Position numbers and translations under genes: made by a program. Below, one piece after another: positions 1 to 9,839 of a stretch of DNA of 41,971 bases. This stretch comes from Rhizopus sp. PT2906. Taxonomy: Eukaryota > Mucoromycota > Mucoromycetes > Mucorales > Rhizopodaceae. Each line of letters begins with the position of its first letter. Within the stretch, counting starts at the first letter, position 1. Under the pieces are notes generated by a model. It was given only the letters and a program-made list of their open reading frames with translations, ran no database searches and was not told the DNA's origin. The stretch covers positions 1 through 41,971 of the forward strand of contig JAMYHX010000387.1 in NCBI GenBank assembly GCA_025529335.1. Reading direction: 5' to 3'.

Positions 1-253
1 CAACGAATGTTATGGCTGTTACTTGTATACAAGCAAAGGCTGCCATAATAGGAAAGGAAAAGGCAAAAATACGAAAATGTTTTCCAGGTTTTTGCGACTA
101 CTGTATATCTTTTGATCCTTTTTTAATATCTTTCGATTTACTACAAAAAACGCGACTTTAGGGTATGATTATTAGAGGAGTCACGTGAAAGTCACGTGCA
201 TATCATGTGAAAAAACGGAACACCAAAAACATATGGAAATCGGAAATCAAGGT
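1..253. other. Intergenic left edge
   Basis: No coding region could be supported on either strand. The stretch is AT-rich and ends in a cluster of E-box hexamers just before the tRNA gene. It may hold the untranslated end of a gene lying outside the window. Confidence 0.5.
182..209. promoter_or_regulatory. Tandem E-boxes upstream of tRNA-Ile
   Basis: Two perfect palindromic CACGTG hexamers start at 182 and 192, exactly 10 bp apart and both in the context TCACGTG. A CATGTG variant follows at 204. CACGTG is the class-B E-box bound by Cbf1/USF/MiT-type bHLH proteins. One turn of DNA separates the two sites, so they face the same side of the helix. They end about 45 bp before the tRNA 5' end. 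Binding is an inference; the hexamers themselves are seen directly. Confidence 0.45.
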
Positions 254-347
254 GCTCTTGTAGCTCAGCTGGTTAGAGCGTCGTGCTTATATTGTAAAAT
301 ATACCTGAGGCACGCGAAGGTCGCGAGTTCGATCCTCGCCTGGAGCA
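254..347 (+). tRNA. tRNA-Ile (anticodon UAU) with 20-nt intron
   Basis: The cloverleaf folds by eye. The acceptor stem is 254-260 with 340-346 and the discriminator base is A347. The D arm is 263-279. The anticodon TAT sits at 288-290 with A37 at 291, and the T arm is 323-339 with loop TTCGATC. The 3' half of the anticodon stem is found only after removing a 20-nt intron (292-311) placed one base 3' of the anticodon, the canonical tRNA-intron position. The intron carries TATA, which can pair with the anticodon. Acceptor position 6-67 is a T-T mismatch, as I recall also for yeast tRNA-Ile(UAU), which has an intron too. A T-rich terminator follows. Confidence 0.93.
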
Positions 348-349
348 CA

Positions 350-355
350 TTTTTT
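350..355 (+). terminator. RNA polymerase III T-run
   Basis: Six consecutive T residues start three bases after the tRNA discriminator base. This is the usual Pol III termination signal. Confidence 0.8.
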
Positions 356-1293
356 AGAAAAACTCCACTTGTTTGTGTAACGTTACTTTTTTTTTGAAAT
401 GGCTGAATTTGCGAGAGATGTATGTAACCTCTTTTATCTCTAATCAATATAAAGGTGAACAATTCAATTATAAGTGCTCTTTTGCTGATAAGGTCACTGA
501 AATAATCTTATTGATTTAACCTTGTCCAAATTCTAAAGCTATAGCACATTTCTTTTTTTACCTTATCACTTGCCCATATATTGAAATACATTAACAACAA
601 CGTTTTTGATATTTTTATACCAATTATCTATTCATCCAATTTATAAAACAAATTCATACTATCTTTTACCTAGCTGTTATTGCACTCAAGTTTGTAATAA
701 CTGAGAAAAAATCGTTTAACTTGGCTGCAATTCATAACGTAAGCAAGTAATCACTACTAGTAAGCTTATTATTGTTATTATTATCATACAAATATAAAAA
801 CGATAACGAGAACTAGTAATGAAAAGCTATTGATGATAATGCTCTGTTTCAAAAAGAAAAAGGAAAAAGTGAAAAAAAAGTGAAAAAAATTGCGGTCCTG
901 ACTCATTTATAAAATTTTTTTATTTGTTCCTGGATTTTTGCTAGAGATAGACCAAGAAGATAGTGATTCGCTTGTTTACTTTTAAATGAAGTCTAGTAAA
1001 GTCTTTTTGGCTAGCACTGTTTGCAACTAAATTTGCTTCTCATCTTATGCCTATTAACTCAAGATAATAGCAAAAAATATGCATATGGTCTTAAAAGCGT
1101 AATATTTTATAAACGTTGGTATTTAAAGAGATTGTTAGTCGCATGCATGTATATGTTACGCTTTAATGGCAATAATTTTTGACAAGTTTGATATATTAAG
1201 CCAATATGTCCCTGAAAGAAAAGAAGGGGAGACTGTCAAAGATTTAAGCAACCAATAAAATGAAAAATTCTGTTTAAATCTTGCCGCTGCTTT
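356..1293. other. Intergenic, tRNA to GPI10
   Basis: About 940 bp of AT-rich DNA in which I see no convincing ORF, RNA gene or mobile-element relic. It contains short A and T tracts and probably the GPI10 promoter. Confidence 0.6.
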
Positions 1294-2970
1294 ATGCCAG
1301 ATCTCATTCCACAGACATCAACTACAGCATCTAGGCTATTTATTTTCAGTCTATGTCTCATATTTCGCTGGATCAACGCATACTTTACTAGGACTTATGA
1401 CAATCCGGATGAATATTGGCAAGGACAGGAAGTTGCGCATAATCTTGTGTTTGGTTATGGTTACTTGACATGGGAATGGCAAGAGAAAATCAGAAGTTAT
1501 ACTCATCCTCTAAGCATTGCATTTGTATACAAGTTCGTTCAAATCTTGGGACTTGACAACACAGATCTTCTTGTATCTCTGCCGCGTTACTTTCAATCTT
1601 CTTTAACAGCAGCTGCTGATTATGCAACCTACTCTCTAGCAAAGAAAGTTATTGGCAAAGACATTGCCTTGCCCATTGTAAGATTGAAACAATTGTTTTT
1701 ATTTTTATCTAACATGGCTCTTTTTCTATAGTTATTTACAACTCTATGTTCCTGGTTTAACTTTTTCATGGCAGCCAGAACCTTATCAAATACTATGGAG
1801 ACCATACTAACTGTGATTGCTTTGAGTTATTGGCCGATTCCAGGAGTGGTGCATTTGGGAGAAAGAAAGGAATGGCTTAAAGAATATCGCATCGCTTTGT
1901 TATTTGCTTCTGTTGCCTGCATTATAAGGCCAACAAATGCATTAATTTGGTTATATATGGGCTGTCAATTGTTATTGTCAGCAAAAGGCAAAAGAGGCAT
2001 AATAGCTTTAAACGCGACGCTTATATGGTAAACTGTTTCTTTTTTTTAAGAAAATGATAGATGCTAACACCTAATGATATATAGTTCAGTTGTATTAATC
2101 GTTAATGTTTTTATTGATACAGTGTCTTATACAAATGACTGGATTCAAGTGTTTAAAGCACCTGTGTTTACACCTTACTTTTTCTTCAAAGTGAATATTG
2201 TGAACGGTATATCAGAGTTTTACGGTGTGCACCAATGGCATTGGTATTTATCACAAGGATTACCAGTGATACTGACTACCATGTTACCATTCATGCTATT
2301 CGGGCTTTACTGTATATACAACAAACCAAATATTTACAACCGTATGAAACCCTTACTGTCGGTGTCACTTTGGATACTATTCATATATAGCCTCTTACCA
2401 CATAAGGAGTTTCGCTTTATCTATCCTATTGTTCCTATCTTACTCATACCTGTATCATATGGGCTTTATCAAATTCAATCTTCTACATGGCGCAAACGAG
2501 CCTACATTTTCTTAGTCTTCACTCAGTTACCGTTGGGTTTATATCTTTCATTTTGGCATCAGAGAGGCGTTATAGATGTTATGATATGGTTGCGCAAAGA
2601 ATCACAACAAAACAAAGTTCAATCTGTTGGCGTCCTCATGCCGTGTCATTCTACTCCCTGGAGCTCTATCCTACACAGTCCAAACATGGCAACCACATGG
2701 TTCTTGACATGCAATCCCCCTTTAGCAGACAACCATTTAGATGAAGCAGACGAATTCTATCAAGACCCTAGTCACTTTTTAAGATCTCATATAGACAATC
2801 GTATGCAGCAGACGTCTCACTTGGTACTATTTGATAATTTACTTCCTATACTGAATCAAGATTTGGAACACTATGGATATCAAGAGTGCCAAAGATTCTT
2901 CAATAGCCACTTTCACGATGATAAGAGAAGAAGAGGCGATGTTGTAGTCTTATGCCGTCAATTGAAATAG
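1294..2970 (+). CDS. GPI10: GPI mannosyltransferase 3 (PIG-B/Gpi10)
   Basis: Transfers the third, alpha-1,2-linked mannose to the GPI-anchor precursor in the ER lumen, using dolichol-phosphate-mannose (GT22 family). Three exons (1294-1677, 1732-2027, 2085-2970) encode 521 aa, close to the usual 520-620 aa. The introns are 54 and 57 nt, with branch-like CTAAC at 1709 and GCTAAC at 2063. Family landmarks in order are an N-terminal hydrophobic segment, the luminal NPDEYWQ motif (the GT22 HPDE-type loop, with N replacing H), FGYGYLTWEW, RTLSNTMET, FYGVHQWHWYLSQG, LPHKEFRFIYP and MPCHSTPWSS. These match PIG-B rather than Smp3, Alg9 or Alg12. Multiple hydrophobic stretches fit a multispanning ER protein. 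The first ATG in frame was chosen as start. The gene is convergent with the next one, 239 bp away. Confidence 0.93.
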
Positions 2971-3209
2971 TCCTATAGAAAATAAAAAAATAAAAAATAT
3001 ATGCCAAATCACTTTCCCCTATTTTCCCTCTCTTTTTTTCTTTTCTTTTTCTTTTTCTTTTTTGTTTCTATCTTTGTAATAACAATAAAAAACAAGGAAA
3101 ATAAAACATGTTGATTGTCATTCTGGTATAATACTAAAAAGTGTAAAATGATAAAAATAAAAGTTAAATATAATGGAAAAAGAGGGGAGGCTTGTTCTAT
3201 ATACAATGT

Positions 3210-6200
3210 CTATGCACGCGTACCATTGGAATCATCTGGATCCGTAATCCAAATACAACCAGAGGAAGACGTCTTTTCAGAGATATCTTCAAACTCTTCT
3301 GCAGTCACCCAGCGTCTCCAAGCTTCATCATAGCCTTTTTCCAAATTTTGTGTCCAGCGTAAAGTGTCAAAGAGGCGAGAATGCTCTCTAGTCAAGAATA
3401 ACCGTTTTCTTAAATTCATCAGTTTGCCATGACCGCGTCGTTGAATGATGTTGGAACCAGGCGCTGGTGTGTAAGTGTAGGTAAGACTTGACGCTAGTTC
3501 TACAGCTTTAGCTTCGTACTGCTGTTCATCCGTAACAATCATCTCTTCTCCATAACCAGTGGCCATCGCAATACTCGCCCCTACACGAGAGCACATTTTA
3601 TGAGGATACTTTGGAAATGTTACTATAGGCGTGCCAGACCATAGGATATCGGCTGCTGTAGTGTGTGCATTACACTCAGGCGTATCTAAAAATATGTCAG
3701 CAACACGTCCACGATGGATATGGATATGCTTAGGTGCTACATCCGTAAATATCACACGTTGGGCGACTTGTGGTCCTCCCCATTCGACTGCCCAATTTCG
3801 CAGATGGTGTTCTCCAGCAGGCGGGAATCTAAGTAACCAAAGAATCGAATTCGGCACTCTTTCCAAGATCCGGAGCCATAGCCTGAACGTACTTGGCTCT
3901 AATTTGTAAAGCTGATTAAAGTTTGCAAAGATAACAACGTCGTCTGGAAGGTTTGGAAAAACTTCATGACGCATCTTCCACCTCTTATCTTCTTCAGCTG
4001 CCCATAAGCTTTCCTTGTCTTTATAGGTTTCTGTTTCCTGGTGCTGATCGTCTCGAAAACCTTGCTTGTGGTCATTGACAAAGTAGGAGTGAGGCATGTA
4101 GATAAACTTTTCTGTATACACAAAGTCGTTTGTGTCTTCTTCAGGATCAATGTCACCCTCAAAATCACCGTTAGGTGTGGTCTCTAACGCCTCATGTTTT
4201 TTCCTTCGACGCCATACTTCGCCGCTTACCATCTCCGGTGGACAGACGACAGGGTCGGCAATAATCCAATCACACCATCCTCCGCCTAATGTACCAGCAA
4301 ATCCCATGAATGAACATTGAACCGGACAGGGACGTGCCGCAAATATCTCGTTACGAGCTCCCTTTGTGTATCCATTCAGATTGATTAGGATATGAATACC
4401 ATCTGCAATAATCTTTTGAATCACTTGCTCATTCGTCCAAGTCGATACATCCAAAAAGCTTTCAGATTCGCGTTCGATCTTTTGTCGATAAGGTGAGTTG
4501 TCGCTGGGCGTCGTTGCATAGCAAAATACTTGGTACTTGTTTCTGTCATGGAAACCAAACACGGACTGCATGAGGTGTGAGAGAGGGTGATTGTTGAAGT
4601 CGGATGACACATAGCCTAGCTTGAGACGAGGTGATGGCGGAGGAGGTGGCGGGTAGATATGGGTAGGGACCCAGGATGAAGTTAATGCTATATGAGAAAC
4701 ACGTAATGCGTTTCGATGCGAGATGAGTCTGATTTGACGAGCATTTAATGGATAAGTAAATGTATGAAACGGTAAAACGGTAGGAACCGGGGGAGGCGGC
4801 AAGCTAGAAGGAAGCATCGGCCGAGCGTACTTTTGTGCCAACTCTGGAGTCACGGAAATCCTATCAGGCTCTAGAACAGCAGACACACGCTTGACAGTAT
4901 GGCCATATGTCTCAATATACCAATTACGTTGTAATCTTCTAAGAATTCTTTCAACCAATCGAATCAACCATCCACCCTCGTCCCGCTTGTCGGTGTTGTT
5001 TTGATCTGCATAATAGAGTAGACGAGATCTCCAGAGATTGGCTATTTGTTCAAGTTTACTTGCGTCCAGTAAATGCTTTCCTGTAGCGATCAATAACAGT
5101 TCTACTAAATGTTCGCCCAATGTCTTTTTTGTATCTGCTTCAACAGTTAACTTTAGAATACCAGCACCCCAGATGGCCCCTTCGTCCAGTTGCTTTTCCA
5201 CAATGTCTACCACACGTCCAATCCATCCAGAACGGGCATTGCCTCCTGAAGGAATAAAATAATGTCCAACTTGATCAACACCAGGCTCCTCTCCTGACGT
5301 ACCACGACCACGCCAATCGCAGACAGCGTTCAATGAATTGGCCAAACCACAGATAGCATCCACAAAGTTAGGGTTCACTTCCACTGCACGGCGATACCAT
5401 TGAACCGAGTCTTGAACACGTCCCATATCTTTAATAGCATTACCGAGATTCGCAAGAGCAACGTCAAATCGTGGATTGTACTCGACAGCCTTTTCATACA
5501 TTGCTACTGCCTCATTCAGATGGCCCATGTCCTTTAGTAATGAGCCTAGATTAGTGTAAAGGTGAGGATGACGTGGATCTAATTGAAGGCCGTACATATA
5601 GTACTGCATGGCCAACATAGTGCCGGTCAACGGTGTGGTTGAAGATGCAGCAAGCTTAATAGCAGATGCCGCAATAGCACCAGGAATGTTGCTTAGAATG
5701 ATTCCCAAATTGTTGGCTGTTGAAGGGCTTGGGTTGAGAGCCAAGCTCAAATAATAAAGAGGAAGCAGGGTTGGTAATGTAGGCGCAGTACAACCGGGAG
5801 ATGGAGCAGCAGCAGCAGCAGCTACCAACGCCGGAGTCGTGGGGTTCATCATATCCTGGAACAACTTGGCCAAGGTCAAGAGAATAGTTGCAGTCGTCTG
5901 ATTTGTTTGTTGGATAGCTGAAGTAATATCTGTACCTGGAACGCTGCCGGCGCCTGGTTTCGAGTTTGCAGAGTAATTGATGCTTGTCAAACTAGGCAGC
6001 ATGCCATTGTATGTAGGAAAGATCATGTGCAAGATACGTGCAGCTTGATCCGGTTGCAGTAAAACGAGTGGCACGGCATTCGCAGTAGAAGAGGCAGGGA
6101 GCATGCCTCCTGAACAGGTGAATGCGATCAGTTTGCAAAGGCTTGAGTAGCCTACACCGTTAAAGGCAAGTTCTAGACCCTTTTCATATTCCCGTTGGGC

Positions 6201-7301
6201 TCCTTGGATATCACCCAGAGCATACTTTAAGTTTCCCTTTGCATAAAACAAATTTTGCAATCGAGGCAATTGGTGAGGAGGAAGCTGTTTTGGCATCTTC
6301 AGTGGCTCTGTTGCACTTGTGCTGTAAAAGTATTTTTCCACAAATTCACATACAGTCAATGCTTCCTTGTATCGAGGATTATCTCCTTCAGCTCGATTGT
6401 CCACTTTGGCGCACAACACGCCTACAAGATTTTCTACTGCATCCCAGTATCCGGGTCGTAATTTAACAGCTTGGTACCACCATCTTTCTGCCTCAGCTGC
6501 TTTGCCCATTGTTCTAAGTGTTGTACCAATGTTGCTCATTGCCTCTACATAGTTTGCATCATGTTTCAAGATGAGTTGATTAAATTGAAGTGACGATGCA
6601 TAATCCTGATAAGAATAGTAAACGCAAGCCAATAGCAGGATGGTAGGCAGGTGGTTTGGAAATGCATCGTGTAATGAATGAAGTAGAGGTAACAGATAAG
6701 GGTTTTGGGGTGCAGTTGAATACAGATTATGGGCGAATTGTAATAGATTTTCTCGTAATTCATCTGATGAGGTAGAATGCAATATGTGGGCTGATATTTC
6801 AGGATATACAGTGCCTTGAGCTGAAGATACTGTTGCTGAAGCAGCAGCAGCAGCGGCGGCGGCAGCATTAAGATATGGATTGGATACAGGAGGAAGAGTA
6901 GTAGTAGTAGGGCCCAAGGTTGTAGGAAATGGTTGAGGAATGATGTTATTGAAAGAGTGCTGTCTAATAATTCTTCTATGATGATCATGATTCATAGGAT
7001 GCTGTTGGTTAAGTATATATTGTTGTTGAAGTAATTGAGAATGACGATGCTTCTGTTGATAATCGTGATCAACACGACTAGAGAGATATTGTCTACGTTT
7101 TGGGTCATAATAATGGTTTACCCAGCCACTTTCGAAATAATAACTTGATAGTGTAGGTGATTGTGGAGGTGCCATGATAGGTGGTGTGTATTCTAATTGT
7201 TGTTGTTGTTGCTGTTGTTGTTCTAGTATGACTTGTTCATGTAGGTTTGCACTCAAGCTTTGTTGGTTAGTCAAGAGTGCTTGTTGAAATGTAGGCGACA
7301 T
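3210..7301 (-). CDS. OGT: O-GlcNAc transferase (OGT), TPR + GT41
   Basis: Protein O-GlcNAc transferase: moves GlcNAc from UDP-GlcNAc to Ser/Thr of nucleocytoplasmic proteins. It is a single intronless frame of 1363 aa, longer than human OGT (about 1046). The N-terminal 180 residues are low complexity: a Q run near residue 30 and an A run near 150. TPR-like helices fall at about 200-300, 340-395 and 555-665, the last with LYTNLGSLLKDMGHLNEA. The catalytic GT41 region starts near 890 with LKLGYVSSDFNNHPLSHLMQ (the His of the HP motif), then ILINLNGYTKGARNEIFA, FANFNQLYKLEPSTF (the UDP-binding Lys) near 1120, and LDTPECNAHTTAADILWSGT near 1195. An acidic insert lies near 1040-1080, before YMPHSYF. 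A CTTATTTTCAG string just before the ATG could be a 5'UTR splice acceptor. OGT is absent from yeasts but occurs in early-diverging fungi. Confidence 0.93.
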   Translation of the reverse strand: MSPTFQQALLTNQQSLSANLHEQVILEQQQQQQQQLEYTPPIMAPPQSPTLSSYYFESGWVNHYYDPKRRQYLSSRVDHDYQQKHRHSQLLQQQYILNQQHPMNHDHHRRIIRQHSFNNIIPQPFPTTLGPTTTTLPPVSNPYLNAAAAAAAAASATVSSAQGTVYPEISAHILHSTSSDELRENLLQFAHNLYSTAPQNPYLLPLLHSLHDAFPNHLPTILLLACVYYSYQDYASSLQFNQLILKHDANYVEAMSNIGTTLRTMGKAAEAERWWYQAVKLRPGYWDAVENLVGVLCAKVDNRAEGDNPRYKEALTVCEFVEKYFYSTSATEPLKMPKQLPPHQLPRLQNLFYAKGNLKYALGDIQGAQREYEKGLELAFNGVGYSSLCKLIAFTCSGGMLPASSTANAVPLVLLQPDQAARILHMIFPTYNGMLPSLTSINYSANSKPGAGSVPGTDITSAIQQTNQTTATILLTLAKLFQDMMNPTTPALVAAAAAAPSPGCTAPTLPTLLPLYYLSLALNPSPSTANNLGIILSNIPGAIAASAIKLAASSTTPLTGTMLAMQYYMYGLQLDPRHPHLYTNLGSLLKDMGHLNEAVAMYEKAVEYNPRFDVALANLGNAIKDMGRVQDSVQWYRRAVEVNPNFVDAICGLANSLNAVCDWRGRGTSGEEPGVDQVGHYFIPSGGNARSGWIGRVVDIVEKQLDEGAIWGAGILKLTVEADTKKTLGEHLVELLLIATGKHLLDASKLEQIANLWRSRLLYYADQNNTDKRDEGGWLIRLVERILRRLQRNWYIETYGHTVKRVSAVLEPDRISVTPELAQKYARPMLPSSLPPPPVPTVLPFHTFTYPLNARQIRLISHRNALRVSHIALTSSWVPTHIYPPPPPPSPRLKLGYVSSDFNNHPLSHLMQSVFGFHDRNKYQVFCYATTPSDNSPYRQKIERESESFLDVSTWTNEQVIQKIIADGIHILINLNGYTKGARNEIFAARPCPVQCSFMGFAGTLGGGWCDWIIADPVVCPPEMVSGEVWRRRKKHEALETTPNGDFEGDIDPEEDTNDFVYTEKFIYMPHSYFVNDHKQGFRDDQHQETETYKDKESLWAAEEDKRWKMRHEVFPNLPDDVVIFANFNQLYKLEPSTFRLWLRILERVPNSILWLLRFPPAGEHHLRNWAVEWGGPQVAQRVIFTDVAPKHIHIHRGRVADIFLDTPECNAHTTAADILWSGTPIVTFPKYPHKMCSRVGASIAMATGYGEEMIVTDEQQYEAKAVELASSLTYTYTPAPGSNIIQRRGHGKLMNLRKRLFLTREHSRLFDTLRWTQNLEKGYDEAWRRWVTAEEFEDISEKTSSSGCIWITDPDDSNGTRA
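6841..6867 (-). repeat. GCN trinucleotide run (poly-Ala in OGT)
   Basis: Nine consecutive GCN codons (GCT/GCC/GCT-type on the minus strand) encode an alanine run in the OGT N-terminal extension. The repeat is imperfect, mixing GCA- and GCG-type units as read on the plus strand, so it is probably less slippery than a pure repeat. Confidence 0.8.
7198..7222 (-). repeat. CAA/CAG run (poly-Gln in OGT)
   Basis: A run of CAA codons with one CAG interruption encodes a glutamine tract of about nine residues near residue 30 of OGT. Length polymorphism between strains would be expected. Confidence 0.8.
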
Positions 7302-7520
7302 TTGCTGAAAATAAGCAAAAGCTGCCGAGTCATCATAGATCTATAAGGGAATAATGCTGAGCTTATATGTTTATTTATTGTTATTGTTATTTACATTAGG
7401 AATACTGTTTGTAAACATGACTTGATTCTGACCAAGATATCCAGCCATGCAATAAAAGGGAGGCAGAAAAGGGTATAATAAAATAAAGAAAGAAAGAGGT
7501 CACACGATTATTTGATTGTA

Positions 7521-8385
7521 TTATTTTAGCTCGATTTTTTTCATTTGACTGAAACAAGATTGACTACAGGCATGGAATAAATAAGAGTTGGACATAAAAT
7601 ATAAATCCGAGTGACATCGTATGGAATCACAGTGATAACAAAGTGAAGCTATTGATGGGTTGGGTAATATATCATGTTGCATAGATTCTGGTAAATGTTC
7701 TTTAACGATCTCTCTTGATTCTTCGTCTACACAACATAGATGACCCACTATTTGATAACAAATCGCCTTTAGGGACATGATCGACTGGGATATATCTTGT
7801 TCTAATGGGTTCTTTTCAATCCAAAGTTGCCAAAATTGAATTTTCTTTAACTCTGCTGGTAAATACTTTAGCTGATTATGCGTCAAATCAAGTACGCTCA
7901 AATGTTTTAATCTTCCTATCTGTGTTGGTAATTCTTGGATTTCATTGTTGTGTAAATATAATTCTTTTAGGTTGATTAATAATCCAACCTCTTTTGGTAT
8001 CTTCTTGATCTTGTTGTAACCCAGATTTAATTCTTCTAAACTTGTCAATTTCCATAATTCATCAGGGAGTTCCTTGATATTATTATTTTGTAGTAATAAG
8101 GAGGTCAATTGGTTTAGATAACCTATGGCTGGTATTGCAATAGACTATATATATATATATATATATATGCAGTCAGGATCAGTTTCCTTGTTCTTTATTG
8201 TACTTTATATTGTCCTTTACCAAACAATCAATTTGTTTAAAGGCCAAATATGCTTTATTCGCAAAACATATCGTCTTTATAGGCTCTTTCTTTTTATTGT
8301 CTTTTTCCTTTTTATAGACAGTGGCTGTGCATCCATTCATATACCATAAAACTACAAATGTTGACTCGTGATTACTGCTGTTCAT
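7521..8385 (-). CDS. Leucine-rich repeat protein, LRRC58-like
   Basis: Two exons: 8385-8221 and 8144-7521, joined in phase 0 over a 76-nt intron, giving 262 aa. The LRR block, with repeats of the form LxxLxLxxNxIxxIPxxIG, begins at about residue 58 (IPAIGYLNQLTSLLLQNNNI) and runs through LEELNLGYNKI, LKELYLHNNEI and LSVLDLTHNQL to about residue 150. The C-terminal tail contains paired cysteines (CYHC ... C ... CSQSC), the layout I recall for LRRC58 (substrate receptor or scaffold, poorly characterised). The LRR exon is certain. The first exon (MNSSNHEST..., 55 aa) rests on matching phase and a GTAAAG donor only. The intron ends in a long AT dinucleotide run touching the acceptor. Confidence 0.75.
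8146..8168. repeat. (AT)n microsatellite at a splice acceptor
   Basis: About eleven AT units form the 3' end of the intron of the LRRC58-like gene on the minus strand. They replace the usual pyrimidine tract up to the acceptor AG. Confidence 0.8.
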
Positions 8386-8757
8386 GGGCTAAACCTTTAT
8401 AAAAGACAAAGAAAGAAAGAAATAATATTTTTAAAGAACAGCTTATTGATATTTTATCATATTTATGCATCCATTCAAAGCCACCTTTTATTGACTATAG
8501 TACTCCTTCTTTGTATTGTGTACATCGATGGTGTATATATACATATGTGTGACGATCTTTGCGGGGGAGAAGAGAGAGAGTGTGTGAGGGGTGAGAGAAA
8601 TAGCCAAAGAGGGAAAGAGGCTAAGACAAACAAAGAGAGAGACACAGACACACGGAAAATTGAATTATTTCTCTCCCTCTCTCTCTTTTTTTCTTTCTTT
8701 CTTTTTATATAAAATAGATATACACACTTGTAAAAAAAAAAGAGAGAAACTATAAAC
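8386..8757. other. Divergent promoter region with GA/CT-rich tract
   Basis: Lies between the LRRC58-like gene (minus) and the hypothetical gene starting at 8758 (plus), so it should hold both promoters. From about 8565 to 8705 it is strongly strand-asymmetric: a purine-rich GAGA block followed by a CTCTCTC/TTTCTTTC block. ORFs through this tract are low-complexity artefacts. No other feature seen. Confidence 0.6.
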
Positions 8758-9814
8758 ATGTATAGAACAACTGCCTCTGGTTATCGTAGTGATAGTGAAG
8801 AAGAAGAAGAAGTACAATCCTATAGGATGTCAGATATATCACAACCTGCTTCACCCTCTACTTCCTCATATAATAAAATGAGTGTAGACTCTGAAGACGC
8901 AAGATCAATTGCTTCAACTACTTCCTTATCTGAAAAATTACCAAAACAGATCAATCACATATCAAAGATCACCCATTCTACTCGATTCACTCAGGACGAT
9001 GATAGTAATAATAATAATAATAATAAATATAAAGGCATCTTTCGTGAAAAGCGTGATCCAGAAAAAAGAAGCGTTCATAGAAGAAGTTCATTATTGGTAA
9101 TATATACAACTCTTGTTTCTCTCATGCGTGTTGATGATTTTATTATTTAGCCAAAATCAAAAGCTTTACTAAGGGTGATCGATCAAGCAGAGGTACAACA
9201 AAAAGGGTGTTTAAAAGATGTAGCATCAACATTTTTTATTATTATAGGAAGATACTCGCTTTTTAGATATTGAAATGCGTAAAGAAAAAGAGCTACAACA
9301 AAAAATAACAGATCCAAATCAAAATGATGTTCCAGCTGCTTCATGGACAAAAGTACTGGATTTTCCTTATTATCAATGTTCAAAGCTAAATCCAGAAGTA
9401 GAAATGACAGTAAGTTTATTTCGTTATTAACAGCATAATACTAAGAAATGTATCAAGAATTTACAATTAGATAATTTACCGTCACCTATACAACAGACAT
9501 ATAGATCTATAAAGCGTAAAGGTAAAAATAGACTGAATTCATTGTTCCAGGCCATTTTTTTAATGTATTCTTAAGCCTCAGAAGATAGATTTGAACCTTA
9601 TCCAGCATTTAGTCTAAAACGTAGAGCAGTTTCTCCTTCTGTTTCTTTATCAGGGTCACCTATCCTGACAGGCATATCAAGTCCACCCACCAGTTTTTGT
9701 CCTTCTCCTTCTCCGAATGCTGCCAGTAGATCTTACCAACAAAAGCCTGTTGATACTTCCTTCAACTTGCAGGATGCAAGTGGTGGATTAAGCCGTATGT
9801 CATTAAGTGAATGA
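8758..9814 (+). CDS. Hypothetical Ser-rich, acidic, probably nuclear protein
   Basis: Not recognised. Modelled exons: 8758-9096, 9151-9192, 9248-9409, 9446-9521, 9576-9814, all phase-compatible, giving 285 aa. The N-terminus is acidic and serine-rich (SDSEEEEEV). The central exon reads as folded (DVPAASWTKVLDFPYYQCS). The C-terminus has basic patches (RSIKRK, LKRRAV) and SP-rich phosphosite-like stretches (SPSVSLSGSPILTG). Exon 2 is only 42 nt. The third intron is uncertain: the strong GTAAGT donor at 9410 leaves a 36-nt intron to the acceptor at 9445, whereas GTAGAA at 9398 gives 48 nt in the same phase. The stop lies 25 bp from the stop of the convergent neighbour, so 3' ends must overlap. 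Basic clusters and Ser-Pro content suggest a phosphoregulated nuclear protein; this is inference. Confidence 0.7.
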
Positions 9815-9839
9815 TAATAAAGCAAAACAATTTTATTTA

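Noticed and set aside
185..462. Short ORFs on both strands over the tRNA
   Set aside because: They read through the tRNA and its terminator and contain no protein-like signal; the cloverleaf explains the sequence.
8368..8759. ORFs of 94-114 codons on both strands in the GA/CT tract
   Set aside because: Composed of Arg/Glu/Ser repeats arising from simple sequence; they overlap promoter space of two real genes.
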